Counted from the stretch's first letter, positions 34,345-46,537 are shown. The stretch is DNA of 64,000 bases from Penicillus capitatus (GCA_965649825.1 OZ287694.1:1488001-1552000), one strand, 5' to 3'. The notes: generated by a model from the letters alone, not told the origin. Program-made: numbers and translations.

Positions 34345-35540
34345 TCAGATCTTTGTCTGAGTTCCTTGGAAGAGAACGGTTCCGTCTGCTTCGTCCACAA
34401 TGAAATAGAGGTAAGGACGGTCGACGATAATATTAAACGGAGGACTAATGATCGCAGCAGTCCTCTCAATGACGATGGCCGTCGCCGCTGCAGCTTCTGT
34501 TCCCTGCAAGCATCCTTACTTATCACTGAAATCGCATAAGAATCGCAACCTCTTCGTCCACAATGATCTTGGCCTTGTGAATGACGTCGGAAATCGCCAG
34601 TGACGCGTCCCTTGTGATTCCAGAGAAATCCGCCGCAGACGAGAAGGCTGTTGATAGGCCAAGCTTCGTAAGTATGCTGGTCAGAGGCTCTAGCGTCTGC
34701 TCCATTTCCCATTTGGGCATCTTGAGCAGATCGACTTTCCGCTCGACGAACCCGCTGCCAAACAGTGAGCCGATTTGCTTCCCGAGACCCCGTTCCGCTG
34801 TCTTCCATCCGTCGAGCTTGTTCGGAAGCAGGACGTACATCGTGAATGCATCGCCCTCGTACGGTAAGGCAAACAGAACGGCGTCCAGAGAATCCACATC
34901 CTTGACGCGAAATCTCTTATCCCTCAGCGACATGAAGGGCACCGTCTGGTCGCCGCCCACTGCATGGAAGGTGTCGTCTATTGTCTTGTCTACGGGGAAG
35001 CGCGTCTTCCAGCTTCCCTTGAAGTAGAGGGCGTTGACGGCGACGAGAACAGTGTCAGGTGAGAGGACCCCTTTTGCAATGAGATCCGGAATCAGCCCTG
35101 CCGTTCTCTGAATGACCCATGCGTTGATTCGGACGCGGACGTCTTCGAATGCTCGAAGGAAATCCACCGATTCGACGTTTGATGACCCGATGCTCGACAC
35201 GTAGGCGTCCTCGAGGGTCACAGACTGTTCGACGTAGATGCGGTTCGCCATCTTCGCCACGGAGTCGCCCGAGTACTTCGTCAGTTTGGACGTAAGGTCG
35301 CCTCTGACGCGTTCATCCTAGACACAAGTATTCGAGGCGCGTCGAATGTCGGGGAGAGCTTACATCGAAATCGAAGAGCTTCTCGAGTTCGGTCTTGGTT
35401 CTGCCTCGAGCACCGTTGTAGACGAGGAGGAAGCACACGGCAATGGACAGTGGAGAGAAGATGAGGTTATCGTCTATGTGTTGCGGTCGCCATTCGGACA
35501 GGAGTTTCTGCCCAAAGGCATTCACCGAGTTCGTCGTCAT
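34345..35540 (-). CDS. Inhibitory-type serpin, copy 2 (367 aa)
   Basis: Exons 35364-35540, 34550-35317 and 34345-34503 with two 46-bp introns at the same places as serpin 1. The start Met-Thr-Thr-Asn-Ser aligns with copy 1; an upstream in-frame Met at 35588 is possible but has no counterpart there. The body is almost identical to copy 1. The hinge GTEAAAATAI is unchanged, but the next residues are VIERTAAII instead of IAVATSAVIG, and the loop is one residue shorter. The predicted scissile region thus carries Glu-Arg-Thr, which would change target preference. No signal peptide. It lies between channels B' and C', as copy 1 lies between B and C. Confidence 0.9.
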
Positions 35541-37308
35541 GGTGCGAACGATTTTCGGCGGATATTTACCAAGGTACTCTGAGAACACCGAGAAGAACCT
35601 CAGAATAATTACTGTTAGTATCTTTCCGATCTCTTTAAACCCTCACAGTCGCATCGCATGTCACTGTCACAGCTGTCTACCTTCGCGCAGCTGTCCAAAG
35701 AGAGGCTCGGAGCTGCGTTAATACGTTCGATGTCACGTGTCAGTACGTTCTGATTCTATATTACCTGACCATTAACGTTAGATAGTCTTTGTGAATGATA
35801 CGTCCTCATCGTTAACTCGTTTTCGCGTGTTTCTGCGCAACTCGAGCGGCGGGGCCGCGACAGGACTAATAAGGCACGTGTGCAGGTTCTGCGACTACTG
35901 TATAAGAGTTGTTGACAGGTGCCACTGTCGAATTTGACGAATCTGTTGTGATCTTTGGTAACATGTAACGGCATATTTTTGCTGTCGATATGTGACGGTG
36001 TCGCGCAACTAAGAGACGCCATTGCTGCTGACGGAGTTGATGAGTTTGATGCTATAACGAGGATCCAGACTGCACGCGCATACACAGGCGGGTCATTTCA
36101 GTCTGTCGAGTTGGTCACGTAATACGCTGCTGTCGTCGCTTCCTCCCAAGTCGCATCAGAAATGACGAGATCGCAGAGGATAACTGAAGAGGATTGAAAA
36201 GTTAAGTACATTCTCTTTGTGACGTGATTCTACGGCTTACAAACGTCCGTCCATGACGACGTGATTGATCATGATGTCAGCATGTGACCTATCTGTGTGA
36301 TCTACTATGAAGATACCAGGCTTGCGATTCTATTATAACATGGGCCTTTCTTTTTGCAACAGTGCCAGAGTCTGCAAGAATTCCTTGGAAAGGCTCCATT
36401 TCGTAACATGAGAACGTCGAATCGTTCCTGTTTGGTTCCCATCGGTATTGTGAAGAGATGAAAAGAAACTGCAAATCTGCGAGACTCTATTGTTCTTTGT
36501 TTGCCTGTTAATGTCTGCTTGCGTTAATAGACATCTGATAAGACGAACTCGTTTTAAATCTTTGTCCAATTGATCGCGCAAATACGCATGAAGCTTTCGC
36601 GACTGAAGATAGCCAGTCATCCACAGGCTTTACTGATGATGACAAACGGTGAAGATCACGACAATACTCGTGTCCATACTTTAACGACTGCCGGCATTTC
36701 TTCATCCGTCACTGTCGCGTGCCTCTAAGCAGTATTGAACACTAATGCAAGGCACACGGTCATTTAAACAGCTTCCCATCTATATCGCATCTCTGCCATG
36801 GCAAACCTGAAGCTCCTTGAATAGCAATGTGCGTTCGCACGGTGACTCCTGTGGACTTCTCATGAAGGATGATATGTGTCCGAGTAGATGTCAATGGCAA
36901 TGCCGTTGACGCGACAGCAACTCGTACTGCTCTTCGCGACAACCGATCGACTTGCCCCTCGATCTCTGTCGGTTCTAAGCCTTCGTGACATTGCCGTCGA
37001 GGCGAAACCCTTCGATCGGAGTCCACACATAGCAGCGACATTTGATTCTCCGGTATTCTGAGAACACGAGAATCAGCCATCCACTATAGAAGGCAGTTTA
37101 TCACCTGTGAGACGACAAAAAAACATCGATACATCGGCGTTTAATGGAGTTCGCCCAACAAGAAGGTTTATATTGCTTAATGTGCTTAAGATAATGACGA
37201 ATAAATAAACGCCGTATTGCCGGCTATTGTCATCGACGAAAGGCGTTCGTGTTTTCCGTGCTCGACGATAGATTCTTTTTCCGATAACGCAGCAGACAAG
37301 AAGACAGA
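35541..37308. other. Divergent intergenic region upstream of serpin 2 and channel C'
   Basis: Homologous to 12535-14241 but clearly diverged. It contains the promoters of two divergently transcribed genes. No other feature is recognised; short frames are not conserved. Confidence 0.5.
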
Positions 37309-39973
37309 ATGTCTTCGGCGCGCCAAGAAATTACGGTTGAAGCGGAAGGATTTCTGCCTATGAAAGACGTAAATTCGTTGAATGCATCTTCCTCTCAGCA
37401 ACAGGACGATTCACAACGTCGAGTGTCGACATCGTCGACGGAATCCGAAGAAGAAGAGCAGCAAGAGATGACGATGAATGGTGACTAAACAGCCCTCGCC
37501 GTTCTCCATTCGCCGCCACTGAATTGAGGGTTGCGTGCTGCCGCAGATGATAACGACTCCGTCTCCGGCGCAACGAGAAGACTGTTTTGTGAGCCTCCGA
37601 CGGAGTGGACACTAGAGAGCACCATGCGGTAAACACCATTTCATCTTCTACGTGGTTGCTTCATCGTCGCGCAAACTGGACAGACTCATTTCCGAACACG
37701 GGACTCTCATCGTCGATGCTGTTGATGCAGAAGGAACGCCGATCTTCTGGAGTGCCGTGGAACAAGACCGCTTTGACTGCGCAAATACGCTCCTAGATTA
37801 TGCAAAGAGTAAAGGAGTACCTGTGACATTCAAATTCGGAAACAATAATCTTTTGCGCTGGGCTATCGCCAAAGGTTCCGATCTCCGTGTCGAGTTTGTT
37901 CTGGACAAACTCATGAGAAAGTATGCGACAGTGCCAGAGACAATCAAACTGTTAGAATCAAATCTTACAAAGATCATTGATAACTTCCCAAAGCTCATAC
38001 GCCGTTTTTTTAAAGAGGATGAGTTCGCCATTGAGTATGCCAGGTTTGAAGTGCCAAAGGCTCTGTTCGGCAGAAACGGAAAAGCTCGAGTCGGGATGTA
38101 CGTTTATGCGGAACAGAATCCTGAAAACTGGCAGGCCATGGACAGTACTGTGGCAAAAAGACTCTGGATCCAGAATAGTAGGTACAGTAAGAAACTGGAG
38201 GACACTACGGGTCAACAGATCAAAGTAGTCGCAAAATTCTGGTGCATCAGTCCTGGAAGTCTCTTCACCGTTTACGGAAGGAAGTATGTCTATCATGAGT
38301 GGTAGCGTTCGACTAAATCGAGTGCTTTGGCGCAGCCTGCGAGAATCTGGTTTGGTGCGTTTTCATCTTCTCGGCGTGACAGACGTTGCAGACCTTTTCA
38401 AATCGACAACGGTCAGAATCTACGTTGACTGGGCATTCAGATTTTGCCACAACATGTATTTTCTGGGCGTCTTGCTGGATGTCGTCGTCGCTCTGACGTT
38501 CACAAGCTTTTCCATCCTGTACAGAAACCAACATGACGATGACATGTCAATCCATCGTGGAGTTGCGATAGCACTCATAGCAGTGCCGTGCCTTGCGAAT
38601 CTGTCGGGAATCTTCTGCTCTTTCTCGGCGCTCAGGTGTGGTGCTCCAATGATCATACTCATCTGTCCTTCTCATGTTTGCATGCAGGATCGTAATGTTC
38701 ATCATCAACCTTGTGCTCTTCATGCACACATGCATCACTGACCATCATACTGCCTTTTTTGCTTTCACGGCATCTGTTGGATGCATCCTCTGCTGGGTCG
38801 TGGTAAGATACATTACATCTTTTGTCGTACTCTCTGTATTAATGCGATTTCTCGTTTGTGGCTTAGTTCTTTCGAACTCTTCGTCCCTATGGTCGATTGG
38901 GACCTGTCGTTTCGATGGTGGGCTATGCAGTGATCGACTCCTTACCGTTTGCGATGATGGGCTTCTTGCTGATGCTTGGATACTCGGCAGCATTCGTAGT
39001 TCTTTTTGACGATGAATTTGCTCATGACGACGGCGACAACTTCGATACCCTTTTACATGCGATACAAACGTTGTTTCTTGTCGGGCTTGGAAGCTTCGAA
39101 ACTGATGTAGGTTCTACACAAACGGAATTCTTGACATCGCCCACTGAGGTTTTTTGACGTAGATGCTTCGGCCTTCCGATAACTTTCTGGCAATCTGGAG
39201 GGCCCTCCTGTTTAACTCCTTTTTCTACACAGGACCGATCGTACTCGTGAGTCTGCTTGTTTCTATCTTGACTGATACCCATGACAGAGTTCGATCAGAA
39301 GAGAGTGTAGAACAGTCGATGTACCGACTACAAGCATTACTTGATTGTATTTTATCTCGCGCATTTGCTAAATGGTAAGACAGTTCAGATTGGCCGAAAT
39401 GCCGAATGATGTTGCCGGATGTGGTTTCGTCTGCAGGTGTCTAGCGCCTACTTTCCGTCGTAGGCCCATTTCATGGACAAAAGACTTCGTGCGATGGTTG
39501 ATAGTTGACGGATCAAAAGCGTTTCGCGTGCCCGAGAGAGACTATTTTCATTATCTGATTCCTGAAGCCGCTGAAGAAGAGTCTTCTGACGGAGTGTGGC
39601 ATGGTAAACTCATCGCACTCGCAAGAACGTTCAAGTCCGAAGCAAGAGAGAACAAGAAAGCTCTTGAAGGTTAATATATTACCTAAAGCCAATTGCTTGT
39701 CAATTGATGGTGTGTCCTTCAGAAATCTGTAAGAAAACAACGAACGAATCTGTTGAAGTAATCAACAGAATGAGAAATCTGGAAGAGGCAGCGAATACAG
39801 CAGTGAACAGATTGCTGCATGAGATAGAGATGTTGTCAAACAAAACGACCAAGCCGGAAGAGAGCGTTGGCGAAATGAAAATGATGTCAGATAGAATGAA
39901 AAACATAGAAGAGAGCGTGGGAGGCGTAAAAACCGCTGTTGACCAAATTCTTCAGAAGTTCGCTGCAAGTTAA
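37309..39973 (+). CDS. TRP-like channel C' (734 aa)
   Basis: Nine exons: 37309-37480, 37547-37628, 37684-38283, 38336-38635, 38688-38802, 38867-39106, 39163-39374, 39437-39669 and 39723-39973, all in frame. The layout and intron phases equal channel C (14242-16816), but the protein has drifted. The pore loop reads Leu-Gly-Ser-Phe-Glu-Thr-Asp, with Ser replacing the Asn found in all other members. The last exon is longer (83 codons against 48), giving a longer coiled coil that ends Gln-Ile-Leu-Gln-Lys as in A-type channels. Ankyrin units at about 95-175, S1-S6 and His-Tyr-Leu-Ile-Pro are intact. The copy is probably functional. Confidence 0.85.
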
Positions 39974-40849
39974 ACCACCTTTTCTTCGAATTATCGTTGA
40001 GAGTCTGCACGAATCTGCCTTGTTACGACATCTCTCTCACTTTTTGTTTTTCTTCGCCGAACGGCCTTGTTTTTAGAGGGAAGTTGTTTCTGGCATGTCT
40101 AATGGCATTTTTGCATCATGCGTACTGCGCCTTGCCGATGAGGACATCAGAAGAGCTTTCCCTTAGGATTTTACTGCGACTATTCATTTCTTGTTTCTTG
40201 AATTGTTCATAGAGGTGAGGTTCAACAAACGAATATCCGTCAACATTACCTGGGAGTGGAACGGATGAACGACACAGAATTCTAAATGACAGTCTGAATG
40301 AGTGTTGTCAGAATGAAGAGTGTGTCCTCGTGATCTCGTCGCGGATGAAATTCTTTAAGCCGATCAAGACCTGCCCGAATCCTCACAACGCTTACAAAGA
40401 GAGAAGTAGAACGTTTTGCCAGTTTGGGGATCGGGATTCTGCCATACAGAAGCGCATTCTGAACGCGTTCCTGTTGATCCTCACTAATAACCTCGTCCTC
40501 TCCTTGATCTCGAGACTTGTCGATTCTGCCAGTTCTTACAAAATGCACGTCGGAGAAGATGGTCCATCACAGGTTGAGCAGCAGATACCGATGAATCATG
40601 ATTCCGCCACTAGTGATCTCTCTGAAAGGGACACGCGACTAGCCGATAGGGGCTGTCTGAAATGCATCCCCTTGTTGTCCGGCTTGGCACAGAAACGAAG
40701 TCGAAACGGCTTCAGTGCGCGCCACGGAGGAGGTGACCACGTTCAGGGAAAGGCCGTTGACGAGATCGGCATGGTATGAAACCGCAACTGCCGTGCAATG
40801 TCCATCATCAGCGTCCTTCGCGAATTTGTTCCGTGAAAAGACGTTTGAG
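39974..40849. other. Region between channel C' and CPSF73
   Basis: The first about 360 bp is shared C-type 3' flank and contains the empty target site (gatc at 40332-40335) for the LTR element of the other copy. At 40396-40470 on the minus strand is an exon-like block ending at a gtaagc donor; it is open and reads Cys-Ala-Ser-Val-Trp-Gln-Asn-Pro-Asp-Pro then Gly-Lys-Thr-Phe-Tyr-Phe. Decayed relatives are at 19889-19967 and near 46900. From about 40480 the sequence is unique and should include the CPSF73 promoter. Confidence 0.45.
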
Positions 40850-43481
40850 ATGGCAGACTCGGCGGCGACGTCGCCGACCATCGACCCTGAAGACGTCGTC
40901 CGCGTCACTCCGCTCGGAGCTGGCCAGGAGGTCGGCCGCTCATGCATCCTTCTTTCCTATCGGTAAGCGCGCCGCCGAGCACGCCTTCCGTCATCGGCGT
41001 CTTCAGAGGCAAGAGAGTGATGTTTGACTGCGGGATCCATCCGGGACACGAAGGACTTGCCTCGCTACCTCTGTTTGACCACGTCGAGATGGCTTCGGTC
41101 AACCTGGCCCTCATCACCCACTTTCACCTGGACCACTGCGCGGCAGTGCCTTACCTCACGAGCCAATCCGGCTTCAACGGCCGTCTCTTCATGACCCATC
41201 CCACGAAGGCCATCTACCGCACGCTGCTTTCGGATTTCCTGAGAGTCAGTCAGAACGCAGACAGTCAGCTGTACACCGAAGTGGACCTGGAGAACAGCAT
41301 GGAGAAGATCGAGGTGATCGACTTCAACCAGACCCTCGACATTGACGGCATCAAGGCACGAGAAACGGTCGAGGATGACGGCGTCGGTTCGATGTCGTGC
41401 TGCCTGTCCAGGTTCGGGCCTATCGAGCAGGACACGTCCTGGGAGCGGCGATGTTCATGGTCGACATCGACGGCCTGCGGACGCTGTACACGGGAGACTA
41501 CAGTCGCATCCCGGATCGCCATCTGCCCGGCGCCGATCTCCCCTCACTCCAGCCCAACATTGGTCTGCCTTTCTGCCACTCTTACCCTGTCATCTTCTTG
41601 GGTGCAGTGATCGTGGAGAGCACGTACGGCGTGTCCAACCATCTCCCGCGGCAGCAGCGGGAGCTCAACTTTCTGAAGAAGGTCCGGAGCATACTGGACC
41701 GCGGTGGCAACGTGCTTCTGCCCGTGGTTGCGCTCGGGAGGGCGCAGGAGATGCTGCTGATGTTGGAGGAGCACTGGGACAACAACCCCGAGCTTCAGCA
41801 CGTCCCCATCTACCAGGCCTCGGGACTGGCCATGAAAGCGCTGACTGTCTACCAGACCTACATCGAGATGATGAACGAGGAGATCAAGAAGGCCTTTCAG
41901 GTCGCGTACAGCTTCCGATTAACTTCCCCTCGAGGTGACAGCTCTCTGTCCAACAGATTCGCAATCCGTTCAGCTTCAAGTATGTGCGCCACCTGAAGAG
42001 CCTGGGCGGATTCCGCGAGGGGAGGCCGTGCGTGGTGCTGGCCACTCCGTCCATGCTTCAGAGCGGCATTTCCCGCGAGCTCTTCGACATGTGGTGCGCC
42101 GATCCGAAGCACGGCGTCATTATCGCCGACTTTGCTGTCCAGGTCAGCTTCTCCACAGCTTCTTGACAGAATGTCGGACAGATATCTTTGATGCGACGGG
42201 CAGGGGACGCTGGCGCGACAGATTCTGGAGAGTCCGACAGAGGTGTCCAACAAAGAGGGCGTCAAGCTTCCGATGCGCATGTCGGTGGACGCCATTTCGT
42301 TCTCGGCCCACGCCGACTTCGATCAGACGTCGAACTTTCTGGACTCCCTTCGACCACAGCACGTGATCCTCGTCCACGGAGAGGCGACGGAGATGTCGCG
42401 TCTGAGGAAGGCTCTGGAGCGCCAGGGGAGCAACTCAGATGTCAACTGGTCCGTCCACTCTCCCAAAGTGGCCCAGACTGTCGATGTCGTATCTCTCTCC
42501 CCGCGGCGTTTGATGATGATGTGACGTTCGCCAGGTCATTCACGAAGCATCCTGCAGCGTCCGCGTGGTCGGGGAGTTGGCAAGCAAGCCGCCGTTCGAA
42601 GGACAGATCGTGGAGGGGCTGATCGTCGAAGAAAGGGGAACAAAGCTTCTGATGAGTCCTGCTGATCTGGAGCACTTCACTGGACTCAAGCCCATACAAA
42701 TCGTTCACAAACAGGTTCTCTTATCCACTCCGTTGCACTCGACGGGATGCCATGAGGTGTCGGCAGATGATCCCGTTCTCGGGCTCGATGGAGTCCCTCA
42801 GATTTCTCCTGGAAGTTCTGTTCGAAGGAATTCAGTACGCGGAGAACGTCACAGAGAAAGCCGGCAGCACGAGCGGCACGATTTCTATCGGGAACCTCGT
42901 CCACATCTCACACGTCGAGGCGACTTCAGGTTCGCACCCCGTGCTGTCGCTGCGTCTCAAAGAGAGGCGGAGTTCTGGACAGAGGCCGAAGCACATGTGC
43001 TGCTGGAGTGGAAGAGTGGCGAGTTGTCCGATACTCTGGCAGATGCCGTCGTCGTCACCATTCTCCAGGTCGAGTGCACATCAGGATACGTCTGCTGCAC
43101 GGATCTGTCGATCTAGATGAACGATGGCGACGGCGATACAAAGTTCTGCGAGGCGGAAGAAGAGCGTCTGGCGTGTCTGAGAAAGAAGGACGTTGCCGGT
43201 GTCCGTCTGGCCGAGATCAAGATTCTGGCAAACCTGATGACGGCCCAATACGGAAACGCCGTGATCAACGAGGCGGAAGGAACGGTGACGGTCCATGTAT
43301 CCACCCTGCGCACTCTTGACTCCTATCTACGACGACTGGGTTCTGTCAGGTGAACGATGAAGATGTCGTTATCGAGGGTATGAGCGGCAAAATGGAGTGC
43401 TCGAATCCTGCGGTGCGATCGCGTATCGAACAGAGTCTGGAGAGGCTGCGTCGCGCCTTGGCTCCCATTCCTATACAGTGA
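40850..43481 (+). CDS. CPSF73: CPSF73/Ysh1, pre-mRNA 3'-end endonuclease (705 aa)
   Basis: Zinc-dependent endonuclease of the cleavage and polyadenylation machinery; it cuts pre-mRNA in the nucleus. Eleven exons: 40850-40962, 41007-41355, 41412-41562, 41608-41900, 41957-42142, 42204-42488, 42535-42714, 42767-42929, 42983-43068, 43117-43296 and 43350-43481, a 705-residue frame. Metallo-beta-lactamase motifs are visible: His-Phe-His-Leu-Asp-His, Arg-Ala-Gly-His-Val-Leu-Gly-Ala, Tyr-Thr-Gly-Asp-Tyr-Ser-Arg, the beta-CASP block Ala-Leu-Gly-Arg-Ala-Gln-Glu, Ser-Phe-Ser-Ala-His-Ala-Asp and Val-His-Gly-Glu. The C-terminal domain has Val-Leu-Leu-Glu-Trp. Intron 2 is best read as GC-AG (41356-41411); a GT donor at 41368 would add four residues. 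It is the only clear single-copy housekeeping gene here and seems functional. Confidence 0.95.
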
Positions 43482-44053
43482 GGAGGGATTGAGCTCAGTA
43501 CCCGAAGACGTGTTGTGTTTCGTTCCACTTTCCTGAGACAGTTTCGCCGAGTACTGCTGGTTGGATGTTCTTGATGGGCTCAAATGCTTACAGAGTCCCC
43601 ACTGATGGTTTCGTAGTGTATTAGAGGCTGTCAATCCTCGACAGCCATTTGCGTCCCGCACAGTCATTGGCCTCCTTGTTGAACGTTGCGCGTTTCATGA
43701 AACACTTCAGCAGTGAAGATGCGATTCTCAGTAACGCACAAGTTGTTTCGGCGACAATGAGACCATCATTAAAGCAGGGCGGGTATCCGGCTACCCAGCA
43801 CATGACCCACTGTCTCCCTTCCTTCAGCGCCTGGCCCATCCGGTCAAAGGAGATCTCTTGCTAAGAAAATGGTTTATTGCACTTCTCTCTCTCTCTGCAA
43901 GAGCGGCACAAATTCCGTAAACAGTGATCAAATTCTCATAAACAACAAGAAGAAAAGACAAAGCTTCCAGGCATTCCGTCGGCGCCGCCTTTGCCTGATT
44001 GAACATACTCAGAAACGCAATGAAATGAAAAGAAAAGCCGGCCACTGGACTGG
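43482..44053. other. Short gap after CPSF73
   Basis: No gene recognised. It contains the CPSF73 3' flank and a short ctctctctct run near 43890. It ends at the stop of an inverted channel fragment. Confidence 0.5.
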
Positions 44054-44338
44054 CTAAGCCTTCGATCGTTTCGTCAGAGATAAAAGCTCTTCCCGTTTTG
44101 CGTGGATATCACCGATCTCTTTCTCCATCGTCTCCACGCGTCTCTCGAGGGAGGCATTCTCTCGCTCTCGGTCGGAGGACAGATTTTCTGATCGGCTTTC
44201 GGATGACCCCTCATCTCTTTGCAGATTCCCCACTCTCTTTTCGAGCGAATGAAATCGCATGCGCATTTCTTTCCTCAACGATTTCTCGAACTGCATCATT
44301 CTGCCTTCCCAACCTGCGCTTTCCTTTTCCCCGGCATC
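44054..44338 (-). pseudogene. Inverted 3' fragment of a channel gene (coiled-coil end)
   Basis: On the minus strand about 95 codons end in a stop at 44054. They read Gly-Trp-Glu-Gly-Arg then a charged heptad pattern (Met-Gln-Phe-Glu-Lys-Ser-Leu-Arg-Lys-Glu), which matches the layout of channel last exons (Glu-Trp-His-Gly-Lys-Leu ... Glu-Arg-Thr-Ile-Lys-Ser-Glu) and their coiled coil. No pore, S6 or His-Tyr-Leu-Val-Pro precedes it: the frame runs into the opposite-strand channel remnant at about 44340. It therefore looks like the leftover of an inverted copy joined head to head with the next gene. The match to family members is moderate and no closest relative is clear. Confidence 0.5.
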
Positions 44339-44339
44339 T

Positions 44340-46537
44340 CCCATGCCGTCGATGCTGAAGGAACGCCGATTTTCTGGAATGCTGTGGAACAAGACCGAGT
44401 TGACTACGCAAATATGCTTCTGGATTACGCAAAGAGCAATGAGGTACCCGTGACGTTCAAATGCGAGAATGATGATCCTTTGTCCCGGGCCATCGCCAAT
44501 GGATCCGAGGCTCATGTCGAGTACATTTTAGACAAACTGACAAAAAATACGCCTCAGTGTCAGAGACAATCGAGCTCTTAAATAAACATCTGGCAGATTA
44601 TCTTTCTCAATTCCCCAAGATTGCACAGGCGTTCTTGAAGGAGAATAAGTTCGCAATGGAGTACGCCAGGTTCGAAGCGCCAAAGCATATGTTTGACGTA
44701 AACGGAGAAACCGGAATTGGGATGCTCGACAGCTTTTGCCCGGAAAGCTGGCAGCTTGTGGAGGCAAGAAAAATAAAATTCCACTGGTTCCTCAAGAGTC
44801 AGTACAAAAAGGAATTGTGGGACCTTTACAACAGGGACTGGAAAGTCAAAGTGGTCGCAAAGTTCTCATGCATCAGTCCCGTGGAACTGTTCGACGCCTA
44901 CGGAACACGGTACCTCCGCCGTCGTGTTCGACGGAATTGAGGGGTTTGCCCGCAGCCTGGGAAGCAATGAAGTGATGGGAGTTCATCTTCTTGACGCAAC
45001 AAGGTTTGGAGAACTTATCAAATCGAGCGCATTCAGAATCTATATCAATCGCTTGTTTGCCTCCTTTCGCAATTTCATTGTGCTGGGTGTCTTGCTGGAT
45101 GTCGTGGTCGCTGTGACCTTCACGAGCTTTGCCATCTTATACAAAGGTCAAGACAAAGATGCCGCGGAACACCGGCATTCCAATAGGATAGCACTGATAT
45201 CAATATCGTGTATTCTGAATCTGTTTGGAGTCTTCAGAACTCTGCCAATGCTGAGGTAAGGCATAACCGTCATCTTTGTTCATCTCTCCCTTCGACGTTT
45301 GCATACAGGATCGTTGTACTCATCATCGAACTTGTGCTCCTTGTGCACGCATGCACCGCCGGCTATTGCACAATCTTCTCCGCAATCACGGCGTCTATTG
45401 GATGCATTCTCTGCTGGGTTTTGGTATGATGCATCTAAACCTCTTTCTCGTGACTCTTCAGTAACGAGATGTCTCGTTTGTGGATCAGTTCTTTCGGACC
45501 CTTCGACCATTCGGTCGCTTAGGATCCTTAGTTTCGATGGTCGGCTATGCATTGAAGGACACACTGCCATTTGCGATGATGGGCTTCTTTCTGGTTCTCG
45601 GATATTCCGCTGCGTTCATGATCCTTTTCGACAGTGGCCTTACCGATGGCGACAGCGACAACTTCCATACCCTTCCACGTGCGCTAGAGACACTTTTCCA
45701 TACTGGTCTTGGAAACTTTGAAACTGACATAAGTTTTTCTAAATAACAGCTCTTCTGTCATCATCCAGTAAAGATTTCTTTGTGCAGATGCTTCGCCCTG
45801 CTGATGGTTTACTCGAAGTCTGGAGGACCGTACTGTTCAATTCCTTCGTCTACACGGACCCATCGTGCTCATGAACTTGCTGGTTTCCATCTTGTCGGAT
45901 ACCCACGACAGAGTTCGGTTGAAGGAGAAAGCAGAGCAGACAATGCATCGACTGCAAGCAATATTAGACTTCGTTGCACTCAGTCAGTTTATTGAGTGGT
46001 AAATCGCTCAAAAAAAGAAAGATGAAGTGATGGTTTATGGATGTGTTTTGGTTTATAGGCTTGAATTTGATGAACTATGCAACGAGCTCGGCACTCCGTG
46101 GATATATAAGATTCTCTTCCGGGCAACATATGAAAAATACAAAGAAATGAAGGCATCCGAGGGTTACTATTTTCATTATCTGGTTCCTGAAGACATTGAA
46201 GAAGAATCTTCTGACGAAGCGTGGCATGGTAAACTGAGCGCAATCGAAAAAACGATCAAATCTGAAGCGGGGAAGTACAAGAAAGCTCTTGGAGGTCGGA
46301 TCATAACTGAATCCAAACTTCTGACAACCGACAGCGCGTTGTTCTGCAGGGATCAACCAGAGAACAACGGATGAGTTCGTTGCACTGTTCAACAGAGTGC
46401 GAAACATGGAAGAGACCGCAGACGAGACGGCAGACGAGATGAAAGCACAGTCGATCCGATTGACTAACTTGGAAGAGACCATGAACGAGATGAATGCGCT
46501 TGCTGGTCAGAAACTTAACAGATTCACCGAAACCTGA
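44340..46537 (+). pseudogene. Decayed C-type TRP-like channel (5' truncated, frameshifts, lost splice donor)
   Basis: Homologous to channels C and C' from about residue 100 on. Exons 1-2 and the start of exon 3 are missing; homology begins at about 44340 at the junction with an inverted fragment. Blocks: about 44340-44909, 44956-45255, 45309-45423, 45489-45728, 45788-45998, 46059-46294 and 46350-46537. Three lesions: one A lost in an A run near 44548 (ankyrin part), GT changed to AT at the donor after the pore exon (45729), and one base lost in S6 near 45861. The pore loop (Leu-Gly-Asn-Phe-Glu-Thr-Asp), His-Tyr-Leu-Val-Pro and the coiled coil remain readable. It is very unlikely to make a channel. 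Confidence 0.85.

Noticed and set aside
40330-40779. A 149-codon gene before CPSF73
   Set aside because: The frame covers flank homologous to 19829 and 46860, where it is not open, and shows no motif.
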